From the NCBI RefSeq assembly GCF_013299185.1, contig NZ_JAAFKG010000002.1, forward strand, positions 65,370 to 129,369: a stretch of DNA of 64,000 nucleotides, in the 5' to 3' direction. Positions 1 to 8,665 of this stretch are shown piece by piece (within the stretch, counting starts at the first letter, position 1; each line of letters starts with the position of its first letter). This DNA is from Microcoleus sp. bin48.metabat.b7b8b9.023 (GTDB taxonomy: Bacteria; Cyanobacteriota; Cyanobacteriia; Cyanobacteriales; Microcoleaceae). The translations under genes were made by a program, and so were the position numbers. The notes under the pieces were generated by a model, which was not told the DNA's origin, ran no database searches, and saw only the letters and a list, made by a program, of their open reading frames with translations.

Positions 1-219
1 TGGAAACGAATAACCTGGAAAGGACTGAAGTCCTCACTACGAACCTGGAAACGAAGAACCTGGAAAGGACTGAAGTCCTCACTACGAACCTGGAAACGAA
101 GAACCTGGAAAGGACTGAAGTCCTCACTACGAACCTGGAAACGAACCTGGAAAGGACTGAAGTCCTCATTACGAACCTGGAAACGAACCTGGAAAGGACT
201 GAAGTCCTCATTACGAACC
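1..219. repeat. Tandem array of 42-45 bp units
   Basis: Five head-to-tail units start at 1, 46, 91 (45 bp each) and 136, 178 (42 bp each). Each unit holds the palindrome AGGACTGAAGTCCT between two CCTGGAAA words. The array probably continues to the left of the window. The same palindromic core recurs elsewhere here (about 8480, 28670, 34480, 45830, 60870), so this is a local expansion of an interspersed family. No open frame of interest crosses it. Confidence 0.9.
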
Positions 220-329
220 TGTTCGATCGCCCACCCATGAGTTTACCAGCGCCCATGCAAAAGGGAGCCGATGTTTTCTGCTCCCACTCACTCTCGAAAA
301 GGTGTAAAGTATTCAGTTATTTTCGGCAA

Positions 330-644
330 CTATTGTACAGAGGATGCTTCTACATCTACGGTGCGGGGTGTCCCTTCTGCATAGGTGTCGGTTGGTTCTG
401 ATGCTGAGGCTGTCTGTGTTTGGCGGGATTTAAAATAGTCGATCGCCATTTGGGACACTTCCGAAATCAGCAATACTGCGATCGCCACATCGTCAATTTG
501 TCCGACTACGGGGAGGAAATCCGGCGCAATGTCGATCGGGCTTACCAGATATGCCAGTGTTCCCAGAATAATCCACCAGCGGTACTTGGGGTTGCGGAGC
601 GTCTCGCGGTACCAGTTGTAAACAGATTGTATAGAAAAGCTCAT
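330..644 (-). CDS. YkvA-like DUF1232 small membrane protein
   Basis: A 104-aa protein of the DUF1232/YkvA family. The signature is the stretch around residues 25-65: a hydrophobic helix (WWIILGTLAYLVSPIDIAPD) followed by FLPVVGQIDDVAIAVLL. YSPIDxxPD..P..G..DD is what defines the family, and both acidic clusters are present. One or two short membrane helices are expected; the C-terminal 30 residues are polar and low in complexity. The biochemical role of DUF1232 proteins is not established. The gene stands alone between the tandem array on its 3' side and a long gene-poor stretch upstream. Confidence 0.85.
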   Translation of the reverse strand: MSFSIQSVYNWYRETLRNPKYRWWIILGTLAYLVSPIDIAPDFLPVVGQIDDVAIAVLLISEVSQMAIDYFKSRQTQTASASEPTDTYAEGTPRTVDVEASSVQ

Positions 645-2035
645 GGGGTTGTCCTCTCGTTATATTTTCAATCTTGACAAATTCTCGCTCGAAATGCTTG
701 TGGAGATATCCCCCCTAGGGTTGGGAAGAGAATTCTACTCAGAGACATTTGGAATTGGGTACGGGGGATGTGGGTTCATCAGTTGTAGGGGCAGTGGATG
801 GTGCGGGCCTGCCCTCTTAGTTGACTGTTGACAGCTACCCATAGCCGTCGATAGAAGAGGATTGGAGCAATGAATCATTTTATTTGATTTCCCCCTAAAC
901 GGGGAGGTTTCAGACCCAATATTTTCGGTGATTTAAACTCGGATTCAAAACCTTTTTCCTACTAACTTTTGCAAGTGCTTGTTTTTGTCCAAAGACTTTA
1001 AGTCCGGCTCGGTTCGCTCTAAGCTCAGGTATTTGGATTTGTTCAGCTCGATCGCCCGGGCGATGCAATCTACGGCTAAAATATAGACAACTACAGATTT
1101 TGCCTAAATTTTGTACTTTTACGCGATCGTGACTTGCACACAATTTATCAGTTCAATTTATTGGCCTCCCTCAATCTTAAATTAGTCTGATTTCCTCCTC
1201 ATATTTTTAACAATCAAAATGTTCGTACAAGAACCTTTTTTGGGTATAAAACAACACCTGCTATTTTTGTTTTGGGATCTGGGCGATCGGGTTGATTGCA
1301 ATACGGTTTACTTAACGCTTTTGATGAATTTCATCTGACGATTTTTGGATTATAAAGAGGTGAAGTAGATATTAAGAAGATTTTACCGCAGAGAACACAG
1401 AGAACACAGAGAGGGGAGGGATAAAAGGTTTTTTTCCAAAACCCTCGCAATACTCTTCCCTCTGCGCTCTTAGCGCCCCAATACGGTTCAAAAGTCTTCT
1501 CTTGATGGAGTGGATTATATTTCAATACGGTTTACTTAATGCTTTTGATGAATTTCATCTGACGATTTTCTGGCAATATAGCCATTTTGGGCAAGTCAGA
1601 TTTTTCTTAAGTCAACTGTATTGGGGTTGATTGCTAATATTTCGATCGTCGCAATTCAAAATATCTTGGGCTAGGGCAGCCCTATTTCAACAAACAAAAC
1701 TGTTCATTAAGGAACAGTTTTTTGGTATAAGTTGACACCTAGTTTTTTTGATAGTTAGGATGCGGTCGATCGCCCGAATTACTGACTTTTTTCGGGTTAA
1801 AAATCAGTCAAAATACACATTCATTCTGTTACCTATTTTCTACAATCCTTGCATTCACTGGGTTTCACACTGACACTAATCTCAGTATAAGTTTGACAAT
1901 CCGATTTTGACAGCTACTATTCTCACCCATCGCCCTACATTCAGCATAAGTACAAATAAATAAAATTAGTATCACAAAATACCCGTAGTCCGAGTTTGGA
2001 CAGGGCGTTAAGTTCGATCGAAAAAAGGGTAGTTT
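645..2035. other. Gene-poor region with repeats
   Basis: No convincing gene. It holds a partial repeat about 783-835 (TTGTAGGGGCAGTGGATGG type, also near 28350, 35740 and 60975), the composite MITE at 1289-1633 (separate entry), and AT-rich unique sequence. The frame 910-1143 minus starts CASHDRV and might be a very decayed TnpB C-terminus (compare CGxxHDRD), but this is too weak to call. From 1634 to 2035 nothing was recognised. Confidence 0.6.
1289..1633. mobile_element. Composite MITE with 10-bp target duplication
   Basis: The element 1299-1623 begins CAATACGGTTTACTTAA and ends CTTAAGTCAACTGTATTG, i.e. imperfect terminal inverted repeats of about 17 bp. It is flanked on both sides by the same 10 bases GGGTTGATTG (1289-1298 and 1624-1633), the expected footprint of transposition. 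The left end occurs twice as a direct repeat (1299-1346 and 1523-1570); 1523-1623 corresponds to a 101-bp solo element homologous to the copy at 51476-51578. There is no transposase, so it would need one in trans. Confidence 0.8.
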
Positions 2036-3151
2036 TCATCCGTCTTGAAACACCCATTTTTGGTCGCCGATCGCAATTTCGCAACCATTTGCCAACCAAA
2101 AAGGTTCGTTAGCAGCCAGCCTCTGCCCTCCGACAAAAGTGCCGTTGGAACTGCCGCTATCGACAAGTTGATATCGCTGTTTGCCAACTTCGTCAGTGGC
2201 GCGGCGGATTTGGGCGTGGTAGCGGGAACTTTGCGGATCTTGCAACACTAAACTGTTAGTCGGTTCGCGTCCAATTGTAAAAGGATTGGCCGTTAAACCG
2301 ATCGCCTGTCCAGAAAACTTGTAGATTAAATATGCAGTATTTTTGCGATCGCTGCTGGCGAGTACAGTCGGTGCAAGTGAAGGTGAATTTCTCGCGGGTG
2401 GGAGACTATTTTGAGCGAGTTGTTCGCTGAGTTGTTGCAAATCGCGATCGAATCCTGCTGCTGTTTCAGAAGCTGGAAGACTCGCAGGAGAATGACCCGA
2501 AATTAAGTTTAACTGCTGGACGGGAGCTTGAGGAACGATCGGGCGGCCAGCTTCAGCAATTCTCATTTGCAGGGCGGCCGAATTTTCTGCTTCCTGTCGC
2601 GCACTCATTCCCTCAACTTGGCGGATCACTCCGTTGGTTTCGGGAAAGCTGACATCGCCAATTCGCACGTCTTCTAAATTAAAACCTAGGGGATAAAAGT
2701 CTTGGACGCGATCGAGCAAATTTTGGCGCAGCAACAGCCGGCCTTGGGTGATAAGCTGTTGTAAAGAAAATTGCCCGATCGCCAATCCCATACAATCCTT
2801 AACTGCACTTGCCAAAGCTGCGATCGGATCGGACAATTCCAAAGCTACCCGTTTCGGATCTATAACTTGATAAATAACCGTCAAAGTCGCATCAATTAAA
2901 AATCTATCCTTAGACAAAAAATCTCCGTGGGACTGCACGTCCAAGTTGCGAAGTTTGGTATCTACGAGGACAATTTGACACTGTTCCAGCAGGGGAAGGG
3001 CGAAGCTGAAATGGCGCCCGGATTTCAGGGTACGCACGGCGCGGCCGTTTTTGACCAACAAACCTGTGCAACCCGCCCCTATGAAGTCCATGCTAAACCC
3101 GGCCCAGCGTTCTGGAGTCACAGTTTGAATCAGGGGAGAGGCGTTGTTCAT
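2036..3151 (-). CDS. SPFH (band 7)-like protein with C-terminal FHA domain
   Basis: 371 aa. Residues about 30-190 look like an SPFH/band-7 region: G-CTGLLVKNGRAVRTLKSGR start, DTKLRNLDVQSHGDFLSKD and a VIDPKRVALELSDPIAAL helix. A polar, Ala/Gln/Pro-rich linker follows (about 190-270). Residues about 275-371 are an FHA domain: FTIGREPTNSLVL, SSRYHAQI, DSGSSNGTFVGG, the phosphothreonine-peptide-binding fold. No clear membrane helix precedes the SPFH part. SPFH proteins scaffold membranes and FHA reads Ser/Thr phosphorylation, so a scaffold or adaptor responding to a kinase is a reasonable inference, but no kinase gene is adjacent. No strong ribosome binding site marks the start. Confidence 0.75.
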   Translation of the reverse strand: MNNASPLIQTVTPERWAGFSMDFIGAGCTGLLVKNGRAVRTLKSGRHFSFALPLLEQCQIVLVDTKLRNLDVQSHGDFLSKDRFLIDATLTVIYQVIDPKRVALELSDPIAALASAVKDCMGLAIGQFSLQQLITQGRLLLRQNLLDRVQDFYPLGFNLEDVRIGDVSFPETNGVIRQVEGMSARQEAENSAALQMRIAEAGRPIVPQAPVQQLNLISGHSPASLPASETAAGFDRDLQQLSEQLAQNSLPPARNSPSLAPTVLASSDRKNTAYLIYKFSGQAIGLTANPFTIGREPTNSLVLQDPQSSRYHAQIRRATDEVGKQRYQLVDSGSSNGTFVGGQRLAANEPFWLANGCEIAIGDQKWVFQDG

Positions 3152-3498
3152 GGGATGCAGTTTGAGGGAGGGATGATTCTACTTTTAGGGTAACAAATTG
3201 CTAGCCGTCGATCGACCTCGCGGTGCGCCTGTTCGGCAACTTCTATACTTTACGCCTCCCAAAGTCCCGATTCAGTACGTACTCGATCTAGTTTGCATCT
3301 AATACAATTCCGGTTGCAGCGTCTGGTGATGTTGACTGTTGACTGTTAATTGTTGATTGTTGAACACATCTATAGCGGTTCTCATAAAGATTCGCGGACG
3401 TTGTTGGGCTTGGGCCCTCTTGGCTTCATTGGTTATGTAAGCTGTCAGTTATACCTAATCTTTTTGACAAAGGCTATAATTTTTATGTTAACAAAAGG
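3152..3498. other. Intergenic stretch with heptamer repeat
   Basis: Holds a short run of TTGACTG heptamers (about 3328-3360) and otherwise unique AT-rich sequence. No gene recognised. Confidence 0.5.
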
Positions 3499-3620
3499 GT
3501 GCATCTGGCGCAAGGCAAGGGCGAAGCATTTCGGCACATAATTTATCAGTGGAAATTACAGATTTACTGCCGAAATGCTTCGCCCCTACGAGTATATTTT
3601 CATTCATACCAGATGCACGC
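3499..3620. mobile_element. Second MITE-like element
   Basis: Ends are the inverted pair GTGCATCTGG (3499-3508) and CCAGATGCAC (3609-3618). Internally GGGCGAAGCATTTCGG (about 3519-3534) is repeated inverted near 3572-3587, so the whole element folds into one long hairpin. It is flanked by near-identical direct repeats TAACAAAAGG (3489-3498) and TAACAAAAAGG (3621-3631), a likely target duplication. No coding capacity. Confidence 0.55.
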
Positions 3621-3667
3621 TAACAAAAAGGCAAAGTCTGGGCGCCGATCCAGAAGTTCTAAACTAT

Positions 3668-3702
3668 AAAAAAACGCCGCTTTGTAGGGCGGCGTTCTTT
3701 TT
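3668..3702 (-). terminator. Intrinsic terminator of glnA
   Basis: Stem AACGCCGC / GCGGCGTT (3673-3680 and 3689-3696) with an 8-nt loop. An A run on its left is the U tract for the minus strand. It lies about 50 bp beyond the glnA stop codon. A T run on the other side makes it potentially bidirectional. Confidence 0.8.
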
Positions 3703-3750
3703 AACTAAGCATTAAAAATGGCATAATTTCCATTTTTGATTCTTAAGTTT

Positions 3751-5172
3751 TTAACAATCGTAGTACAAAGCAAACTCGTAAGGGTGAGGGCGCAACCGCA
3801 TCGGGTTGACTTCGTTGTCGAGTTTGTAAGAAATCCAGGTTTGGATGAAGTCTTCGGTAAAGACGCCTGTTTCTGTTAAGAAAGCGTGGTCTTTTTCTAA
3901 AGCTTCTAACGCGCCTTCCAAGGAACCCGGAGTAGAAGGAACTTTGGCTAATTCTTCGGGAGACAAATCGTAGATATCTACGTCCAAAGGTTCGCCCGGA
4001 TCGATTTGATTTTTGATGCCGTCTAAGCCTGCACACAGCATGGCTGCAAAGGCTAAATAGGGGTTGGATGTGGCATCGGGGCAGCGGAATTCTAAGCGCT
4101 TGGCTTTCGGGTTGTTCCCGGAAAGGGGAATTCGCACTGATGCCGATCGATTTCCTTGAGAATAAGCTAAGTTTACAGGCGCTTCAAAACCGGGAACCAA
4201 CCGCTTGTAGGAGTTGGTCGTCGGGTTGGTGATTGCCAAAAGTGCCGGGGCGTGCTTCAGAATGCCGCCGATGTAATGCAGTCCCATTTGACTGAAACCT
4301 GCATATTGATCGCCTGCAAATAGCGGTTGGCCATCTTTCCAAATCGACTGGTGAACGTGCATCCCGGAACCGTTGTCGTTAAACAGCGGTTTGGGCATGA
4401 AGGTGATGGTTTTGCCGTATTTTTTGCCGACGTTTTTGATGACGTATTTGTATGTCAGTAGATAGTCAGCGGCTTGGACTAATGTCGCAAAGCGGAAACC
4501 GAGTTCGCACTGCCCGCCGGTGGCTACTTCGTGGTGGTGCTTTTCGATTGGTACGCCGCATTTTGCCATTGTCAGCAGCATTTCCGTTCTCATGTCTTGA
4601 GAGGTATCGGTTGGTGCTACTGGGAAATAACCTTCTTTGTAACGCGGTTTGTAGCCGAGGTTGCCGCCTGCTTCTTCTTTGCCGGAATTCCAGCGACCTT
4701 CGACGGAATCTACGTAATAATACCCGGAATTTTGCGTTTGGTCGAAGCGAACGTCGTCAAAAATGAAGAATTCTGCTTCTGGGCCGAAGAATGCTGTATC
4801 GCCGAGACCGGTGGTCAGCAGGTAGTCTATCGCTTTTTGGGCAATGGTGCGGGGACAGCGGCTGTACGGTTGGCCGGTGCGGGGTTCCTTGATGCTGCAA
4901 ATGAAGCTGATGGTGGGTTCTGCCATGAACGGATCCATCCACGCGGTGGTAGGATCGATGACCATTGTCATGTCTGATTCGTTGATGGCTTTCCAGCCCC
5001 GAATGCTGGAACCGTCGAAGGGTACGCCGTCGGTGAAGGCGGTTTCGTCGATTTGGTCGTGGTACAGGGAAAGGTGTTGCCAGATCCCCGGCATATCGAT
5101 GAATTTCAGATCGACGATCTGGATCTTATTTTCTTTTATGTAGTTTAGGGCTTCTTGGGGTGTCTGGAACAT
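3751..5172 (-). CDS. glnA: Glutamine synthetase, type I
   Basis: 473 aa, the usual length of GSI-beta-type enzymes. It makes glutamine from glutamate, ammonia and ATP and is the entry point of ammonium in the GS-GOGAT cycle. Visible motifs: DGSSIRGW near residue 55, the metal and substrate site [10 protein letters not shown] (about 268-277), the ATP loop [21 protein letters not shown], and [20 protein letters not shown]. The ATG is preceded by AGGAG at 5179-5183 with good spacing. Upstream are an NtcA box and -10 element, and a palindromic repeat lies inside the 5' leader. In cyanobacteria this enzyme is usually held down by small GIF inactivating proteins rather than by adenylylation; no gif gene is visible here. 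Confidence 0.97.
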   Translation of the reverse strand: MFQTPQEALNYIKENKIQIVDLKFIDMPGIWQHLSLYHDQIDETAFTDGVPFDGSSIRGWKAINESDMTMVIDPTTAWMDPFMAEPTISFICSIKEPRTGQPYSRCPRTIAQKAIDYLLTTGLGDTAFFGPEAEFFIFDDVRFDQTQNSGYYYVDSVEGRWNSGKEEAGGNLGYKPRYKEGYFPVAPTDTSQDMRTEMLLTMAKCGVPIEKHHHEVATGGQCELGFRFATLVQAADYLLTYKYVIKNVGKKYGKTITFMPKPLFNDNGSGMHVHQSIWKDGQPLFAGDQYAGFSQMGLHYIGGILKHAPALLAITNPTTNSYKRLVPGFEAPVNLAYSQGNRSASVRIPLSGNNPKAKRLEFRCPDATSNPYLAFAAMLCAGLDGIKNQIDPGEPLDVDIYDLSPEELAKVPSTPGSLEGALEALEKDHAFLTETGVFTEDFIQTWISYKLDNEVNPMRLRPHPYEFALYYDC

Positions 5173-5204
5173 GACTTACTCCTGATATTGGTTTTGTTGC
5201 GGGC

Positions 5205-5252
5205 GATCCTCTTCGTTGGCGTAGCCCCCGTAGGGGCGGGCTTCGCTAACGG
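5205..5252. repeat. GTTGGCG-type palindromic repeat in the glnA leader
   Basis: About 48 bp, arms GTTGGCGTAGCCCC and GGGGCGGGCTTCGCTAAC around a CGTA loop. It is nearly identical to the copy inside the NB-ARC gene at 30225-30269. Here it falls between the predicted glnA transcription start and the start codon, so the leader RNA should fold into a strong hairpin. Confidence 0.8.
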
Positions 5253-5274
5253 CAAATTTCAGACTGTTTGCGCG

Positions 5275-5316
5275 ATCGTATGCCTTGAGTACCCACAGTT
5301 TTGTAACAATAGATAC
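5275..5316 (-). promoter_or_regulatory. NtcA-activated promoter of glnA
   Basis: The box GTAACAATAGATAC (5303-5316) is a perfect GTA-N8-TAC NtcA site. Reading toward glnA, exactly 22 bases separate it from TACGAT (5275-5280), which fits the TAN3T -10 element. This is the canonical class II NtcA architecture, so transcription should rise under nitrogen limitation. The start site would be near 5268. Confidence 0.85.
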
Positions 5317-5550
5317 AAAATATTAAAGTGGGCCCAGTGGATCAGGACAATTTGTGATGATTGCCTTGTCTGTGTTTCGGCTGTTGATATCAGGCAAACG
5401 GCTGAACTTGGCGGTCATTTGCCGGGGAGGGACTACCCTGTGTGCAAATCCTATCTCAAATCTTAATCAAAGGCCGATTTGTAGTAGTCTACAATAGGCG
5501 GTCTATCTCAGATAGCAAAGTATTGATAAAGATTTTTGGGAGAGAAACTT

Positions 5551-6060
5551 ATGCGCGATGCCGTGACGAGTCTGATTGAAAATTATGATGTTGCTGGTAG
5601 GTATTTAGACCGAGATGGTATCGATCGGTTGAAATCTTATTTTGCAACTGGCACAGCACGGGTACAAGCAGCAGCAGCGATTAACAGCAATGCTGCGGCT
5701 ATTGTCAAGCAAGCTGGTATTCAGCTATTTGCAGAACAGCCCGAACTGATTCGTCCCGGTGGTAATGCCTACACAACTCGTCGCTACGCGGCTTGTCTGC
5801 GAGATATGGACTACTACTTGCGCTACGCTACCTACGCCTTGGTGGCTGGAAGTACCGATGTGCTGGACGAGCGCGTGCTCCAAGGTTTGCGGGAAACTTA
5901 CAATTCTCTGAGCGTTCCCATCGGCCCGACGGTGATGGGGATTAGCATTATGAAGGAGATGGTTAAGGCTCAGGTTGAATCTGCCGGCTTGTCTGTCGGG
6001 CCTTTTCTAGAACAGCCTTTTGATTATATGATTCGCGAATTGAGCGAACAAGATATTTAA
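5551..6060 (+). CDS. apcF: Allophycocyanin beta-18 subunit
   Basis: 169 aa, the length of ApcF. It is a bilin-binding phycobiliprotein of the phycobilisome core that replaces one beta subunit in the terminal-emitter trimers with ApcE. The N-terminus MRDAVTSLIENYDVAGRYLD and the chromophore site YAACLRDMDYYLRYATYA, with the bilin-binding Cys near residue 82, are clear. The ATG at 5551 is preferred over an in-frame ATG at 5536 because GGGAGAG lies just ahead of it and because homologues start MRDAVT. It is transcribed divergently from glnA and followed by a strong terminator, so it is probably monocistronic. Confidence 0.95.
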   Translation: MRDAVTSLIENYDVAGRYLDRDGIDRLKSYFATGTARVQAAAAINSNAAAIVKQAGIQLFAEQPELIRPGGNAYTTRRYAACLRDMDYYLRYATYALVAGSTDVLDERVLQGLRETYNSLSVPIGPTVMGISIMKEMVKAQVESAGLSVGPFLEQPFDYMIRELSEQDI

Positions 6061-6122
6061 GTCAAGCAAGCTGGTTTTTTTAGCAGCAAATTGCTTTTGT
6101 GGCTTGCACGTAGCAGGCTCTC

Positions 6123-6163
6123 GATCGCTTTTTTGGGATCACAGCAGAAAAGCGATCTTTTTT
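6123..6163 (+). terminator. Intrinsic terminator of apcF
   Basis: GATCGCTTTT (6123-6132) pairs with AAAAGCGATC (6148-6157), followed by a run of six or more T. It lies about 60 bp after the apcF stop codon. Confidence 0.85.
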
Positions 6164-6266
6164 ATGGATTATACCATTTTCGATTGGGGCTTAAAGAATA
6201 GACAATGACTTACTGCCTAAGGGTTTGGAGTTGGCTCTTCATTTGTATTCTTGTTGGAAATTGGTA

Positions 6267-6530
6267 TTAAAAATCGCCGACATATCCCCAGACGAGGCAT
6301 TTGTCGAGGGGATTTTTCGTGTGGTGGCGGTTGATTTGGTCGGTGCTGATTGCTTCTACTTCGCCGTTGGGGTAAAGAATGTGGATTATGTTGCCACTGA
6401 CGAAGGCCAGAGGATTTTCTTGACAAATGTCAGAATTTCTGATCGGAAAGTTCGTTTTTTTCATGTCCATCGCCCTGATTGTGTTTGTAGCGCATTCCCC
6501 TGTATTTACATAATCTTTGATTTGCGACAT
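6267..6530 (-). CDS. Hypothetical small protein (uncertain)
   Basis: An 87-aa frame with no recognised domain. A middle segment (NIIHILYPNGEVEAISTDQI) reads like a small beta-rich protein rather than a random shadow, and no gene opposes it. The start is unclear: an internal ATG (MDMKKTNF, residue 21) is an alternative, and neither start has a good ribosome binding site. It lies between the apcF terminator and tlyA on the opposite strand. It may be a real lineage-specific gene or a chance frame. Confidence 0.35.
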   Translation of the reverse strand: MSQIKDYVNTGECATNTIRAMDMKKTNFPIRNSDICQENPLAFVSGNIIHILYPNGEVEAISTDQINRHHTKNPLDKCLVWGYVGDF

Positions 6531-6766
6531 TTTTTATGTGATTCTACGAATGTCGATGTGTGATAAAACTACAGGCTCATAGCGATCTAAGTCACATCAT
6601 GTGGGGTGGGAGCGATCGCCCATCGAGCTTCAAAATACTATAAAAATGCTGATGTGAGGGCATCGCCCTCGGAAAACCCAAATAATTATAAAAAATCCGC
6701 AGTCGGGTTTTTGCGTAAGTGCTAATCTGATACTGTCCTTAACCCTATCCGTACAGATTAAACACC

Positions 6767-7624
6767 TTGGCTAAACAACGAATAGACACTTTATTGGTAG
6801 ACCTGGATTTATGTACCTCCCGACAACAAGCTCAAGCCTTGATTCGGACTGGCCAAGTCTCGATCGACCAACAGGTAATTGACAAACCGGGCACTGAGGT
6901 TGACATTGCAGCCAATATTTTGATTAAACAGCGATCGCGCTACGTTTCCAGAGGCGGCGACAAATTAGCCAAAGCTTTAGAAATCTTTGCAATTCCCGTC
7001 ACGGACAGAATTTGTCTGGATGGGGGTATTTCCACAGGCGGTTTTACCGACTGTTTGCTGCAAGCCGGCGCGGCCCTGGTATACGGGATCGATGTTGGCT
7101 ACGGTCAAGCTGATTGGCGCTTACGCAACGATCCGAGGGTAATTTTGAAAGAACGCACCAATTTGCGCTACATGACTGCTACGGAGCTTTACGGAGACTC
7201 ACCGCGAGCAGATTTGGCGGTAGTAGATGTGTCGTTTATTTCGCTGGATAAGGTTTTACCGGCGCTGTGGGAATTGTTGGCACCACCGCGAGAAGCGGTA
7301 TTGTTGGTAAAGCCGCAATTTGAGGTGGGGCGCGATCGCGTCGGGAAAAAAGGCGTAGTCAGAGACTCGGCAACTCAAGCCGATGCGATTTTTCAAGTGT
7401 GGAAGGCAGCTACAGCTTTAGGATGGCAGGAAAGAGGCTTAACGTGGTCGCCTTTACTTGGCCCGGCCGGTAATATCGAGTATCTTTTATGGTTGGGGAT
7501 CGATCGCGAACAGGAACCAGACCAAAGTGCGATCCTCTTCGAGGGCTGCGCTAACGAAGAGGGTGTTGTGAAGGAACGGATCGCACAAGTCGCAAAAGCG
7601 GCCGCCCAGGAACTTGTCAAGTGA
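6767..7624 (+). CDS. tlyA: TlyA-family RNA 2'-O-methyltransferase
   Basis: 285 aa. An N-terminal S4 RNA-binding domain (about 1-60: RIDTLLVDLDLCTSRQQAQA, then YVSRGGDKL) is followed by an FtsJ/RrmJ-like methyltransferase domain (LDGGISTGGFTDCLLQ, VYGIDVGYGQ, LAVVDVSFISL, LLVKPQFEVG). Characterised TlyA proteins methylate ribose of 16S/23S rRNA; the old hemolysin name is misleading. The first good start is TTG at 6767; homologues begin at this point (AKQRIDTLLV). Residues about 256-266 are encoded by a 29-bp perfect palindrome that resembles the interspersed repeats of this window and may be a small in-frame insertion. Confidence 0.9.
   Translation: MAKQRIDTLLVDLDLCTSRQQAQALIRTGQVSIDQQVIDKPGTEVDIAANILIKQRSRYVSRGGDKLAKALEIFAIPVTDRICLDGGISTGGFTDCLLQAGAALVYGIDVGYGQADWRLRNDPRVILKERTNLRYMTATELYGDSPRADLAVVDVSFISLDKVLPALWELLAPPREAVLLVKPQFEVGRDRVGKKGVVRDSATQADAIFQVWKAATALGWQERGLTWSPLLGPAGNIEYLLWLGIDREQEPDQSAILFEGCANEEGVVKERIAQVAKAAAQELVK
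7534..7562. repeat. Palindromic element inside tlyA
   Basis: CCTCTTCG (7534-7541) and CGAAGAGG (7555-7562) are perfect inverted arms. Read on the minus strand, the sequence CCTCTTCGTTAGCGCAGCCC closely matches the start of the glnA-leader repeat (CCTCTTCGTTGGCGTAGCCC). It stays in frame and encodes about LFEGCANEEG. Confidence 0.6.
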
Positions 7625-7766
7625 TTTTAGATTTTAGATTTTAGATTGACTGCAAAATGTCAAACTAATCAATTTTAAGACTCAAATGTGGAGAGCCAGA
7701 TTTATCTAAAATTTTAAATTGTTTTGTCAATCAGACTCCTAAACTTTCACAAGAGTGAATAATTCC

Positions 7767-8456
7767 ATGCAGCCATTAAAACAAGTCGGTTCAATTTTCT
7801 TGTACGTCCTAGGTGGCATAGGTTATCTGGCGATTGCAGCTATTATTGTAGGCGTGTCAATTCTCATCAAGTTCGCAGCTCTGCTGCTGGCAGATAAATT
7901 ATTATATACAATTCTGATTATCGGTGATTTGTTGAGGGGCATCGAAATTATTGAACTGTTAAATATATTGGTATTTGCTTTTATCGGCATGGGATTTGGC
8001 ATCGCGACAAAACTGCTACATCCTAAATACAGTCGCCAAATTAGTGCGGCTTTGTTGATACCTATAGTTCCCATAGTTTTCATGAGTACGCCAGCCATCA
8101 GATATAATTCTTGGCTGGACAAAGTAGCGGAATCGGATAACTTATCGCCGACGGAAACTGCAACATTAACTAACTCATTTTTGAAGCGAAAGGTAGGAGT
8201 GGAGCGTTTTCTCGGTTATTATGTATATACCGGTCAGTTTCCGGTGATTCCCACAAAACAATCTGAGATGAAAGACCTCGACAGCTTTGAAAAAAAGGTT
8301 AATTCGAGATTTGTGCAGTTAACTGGTGTTGCTCCGACGATTGTTTCTTGGTCAATGCGGGTTTGTTTTTGGCTGATTAGAATATTTTACTTTTGTATTG
8401 CGGTAATTGCGACGATTGTTCATTTTAGGGAAGGTGTGAGAATCGCCGGACGATAA
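7767..8456 (+). CDS. Membrane protein of unknown function
   Basis: About 229 aa with four or five predicted membrane helices: two near the N-terminus (residues about 10-50), one or two at about 60-110, and one at the C-terminus (about 195-215). A soluble stretch of roughly 80 residues sits between them (LDKVAESDNLSPTETATL to VAPTIV). No family recognised. The ATG at 7767 is used; an in-frame GTG at 7755 is possible. It follows tlyA by about 140 bp on the same strand, separated by a run of TTTTAGAT repeats. Confidence 0.7.
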   Translation: MQPLKQVGSIFLYVLGGIGYLAIAAIIVGVSILIKFAALLLADKLLYTILIIGDLLRGIEIIELLNILVFAFIGMGFGIATKLLHPKYSRQISAALLIPIVPIVFMSTPAIRYNSWLDKVAESDNLSPTETATLTNSFLKRKVGVERFLGYYVYTGQFPVIPTKQSEMKDLDSFEKKVNSRFVQLTGVAPTIVSWSMRVCFWLIRIFYFCIAVIATIVHFREGVRIAGR

Positions 8457-8467
8457 GAATATAATCC

Positions 8468-8560
8468 GCATTAGGTTTGTAGTGAGGACTTCAGTCCTTA
8501 AAAGTTTGTAGTGAGGACTTCAGTCCGCATTAGGTTTGTAGTGAGGACTTCAGTCCGCAT
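8468..8560. repeat. Three GAGGACTTCAGTCC repeats
   Basis: Three direct copies of TTTGTAGTGAGGACTTCAG (starting 8476, 8504, 8535) with TCCGCATTAGG spacers, directly after the membrane-protein gene. Each contains the AGGACT..AGTCC palindrome seen in the array at 1-219. Confidence 0.85.
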
Positions 8561-8665
8561 CTCTCATGACTAGGACTCACATTCCGAACGATCGAACCAA
8601 GTTGATGATAGCTCAATCGGATGTAGTATTATTGACAATAGCTGCTAGATATCGATCGCCTTTTT

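Noticed and set aside
910-1143. 77-aa frame resembling a TnpB C-terminus
   Set aside because: Only CASHDRV is suggestive, no second motif or hairpin; too weak.
1331-1525. 64-aa frame inside the composite MITE
   Set aside because: Lies within repeat sequence, no ribosome binding site, no conserved motif.
5173-5260. Glutamine riboswitch (glnA motif) in the glnA leader
   Set aside because: The leader is dominated by the palindromic repeat; the expected conserved riboswitch words are not seen.
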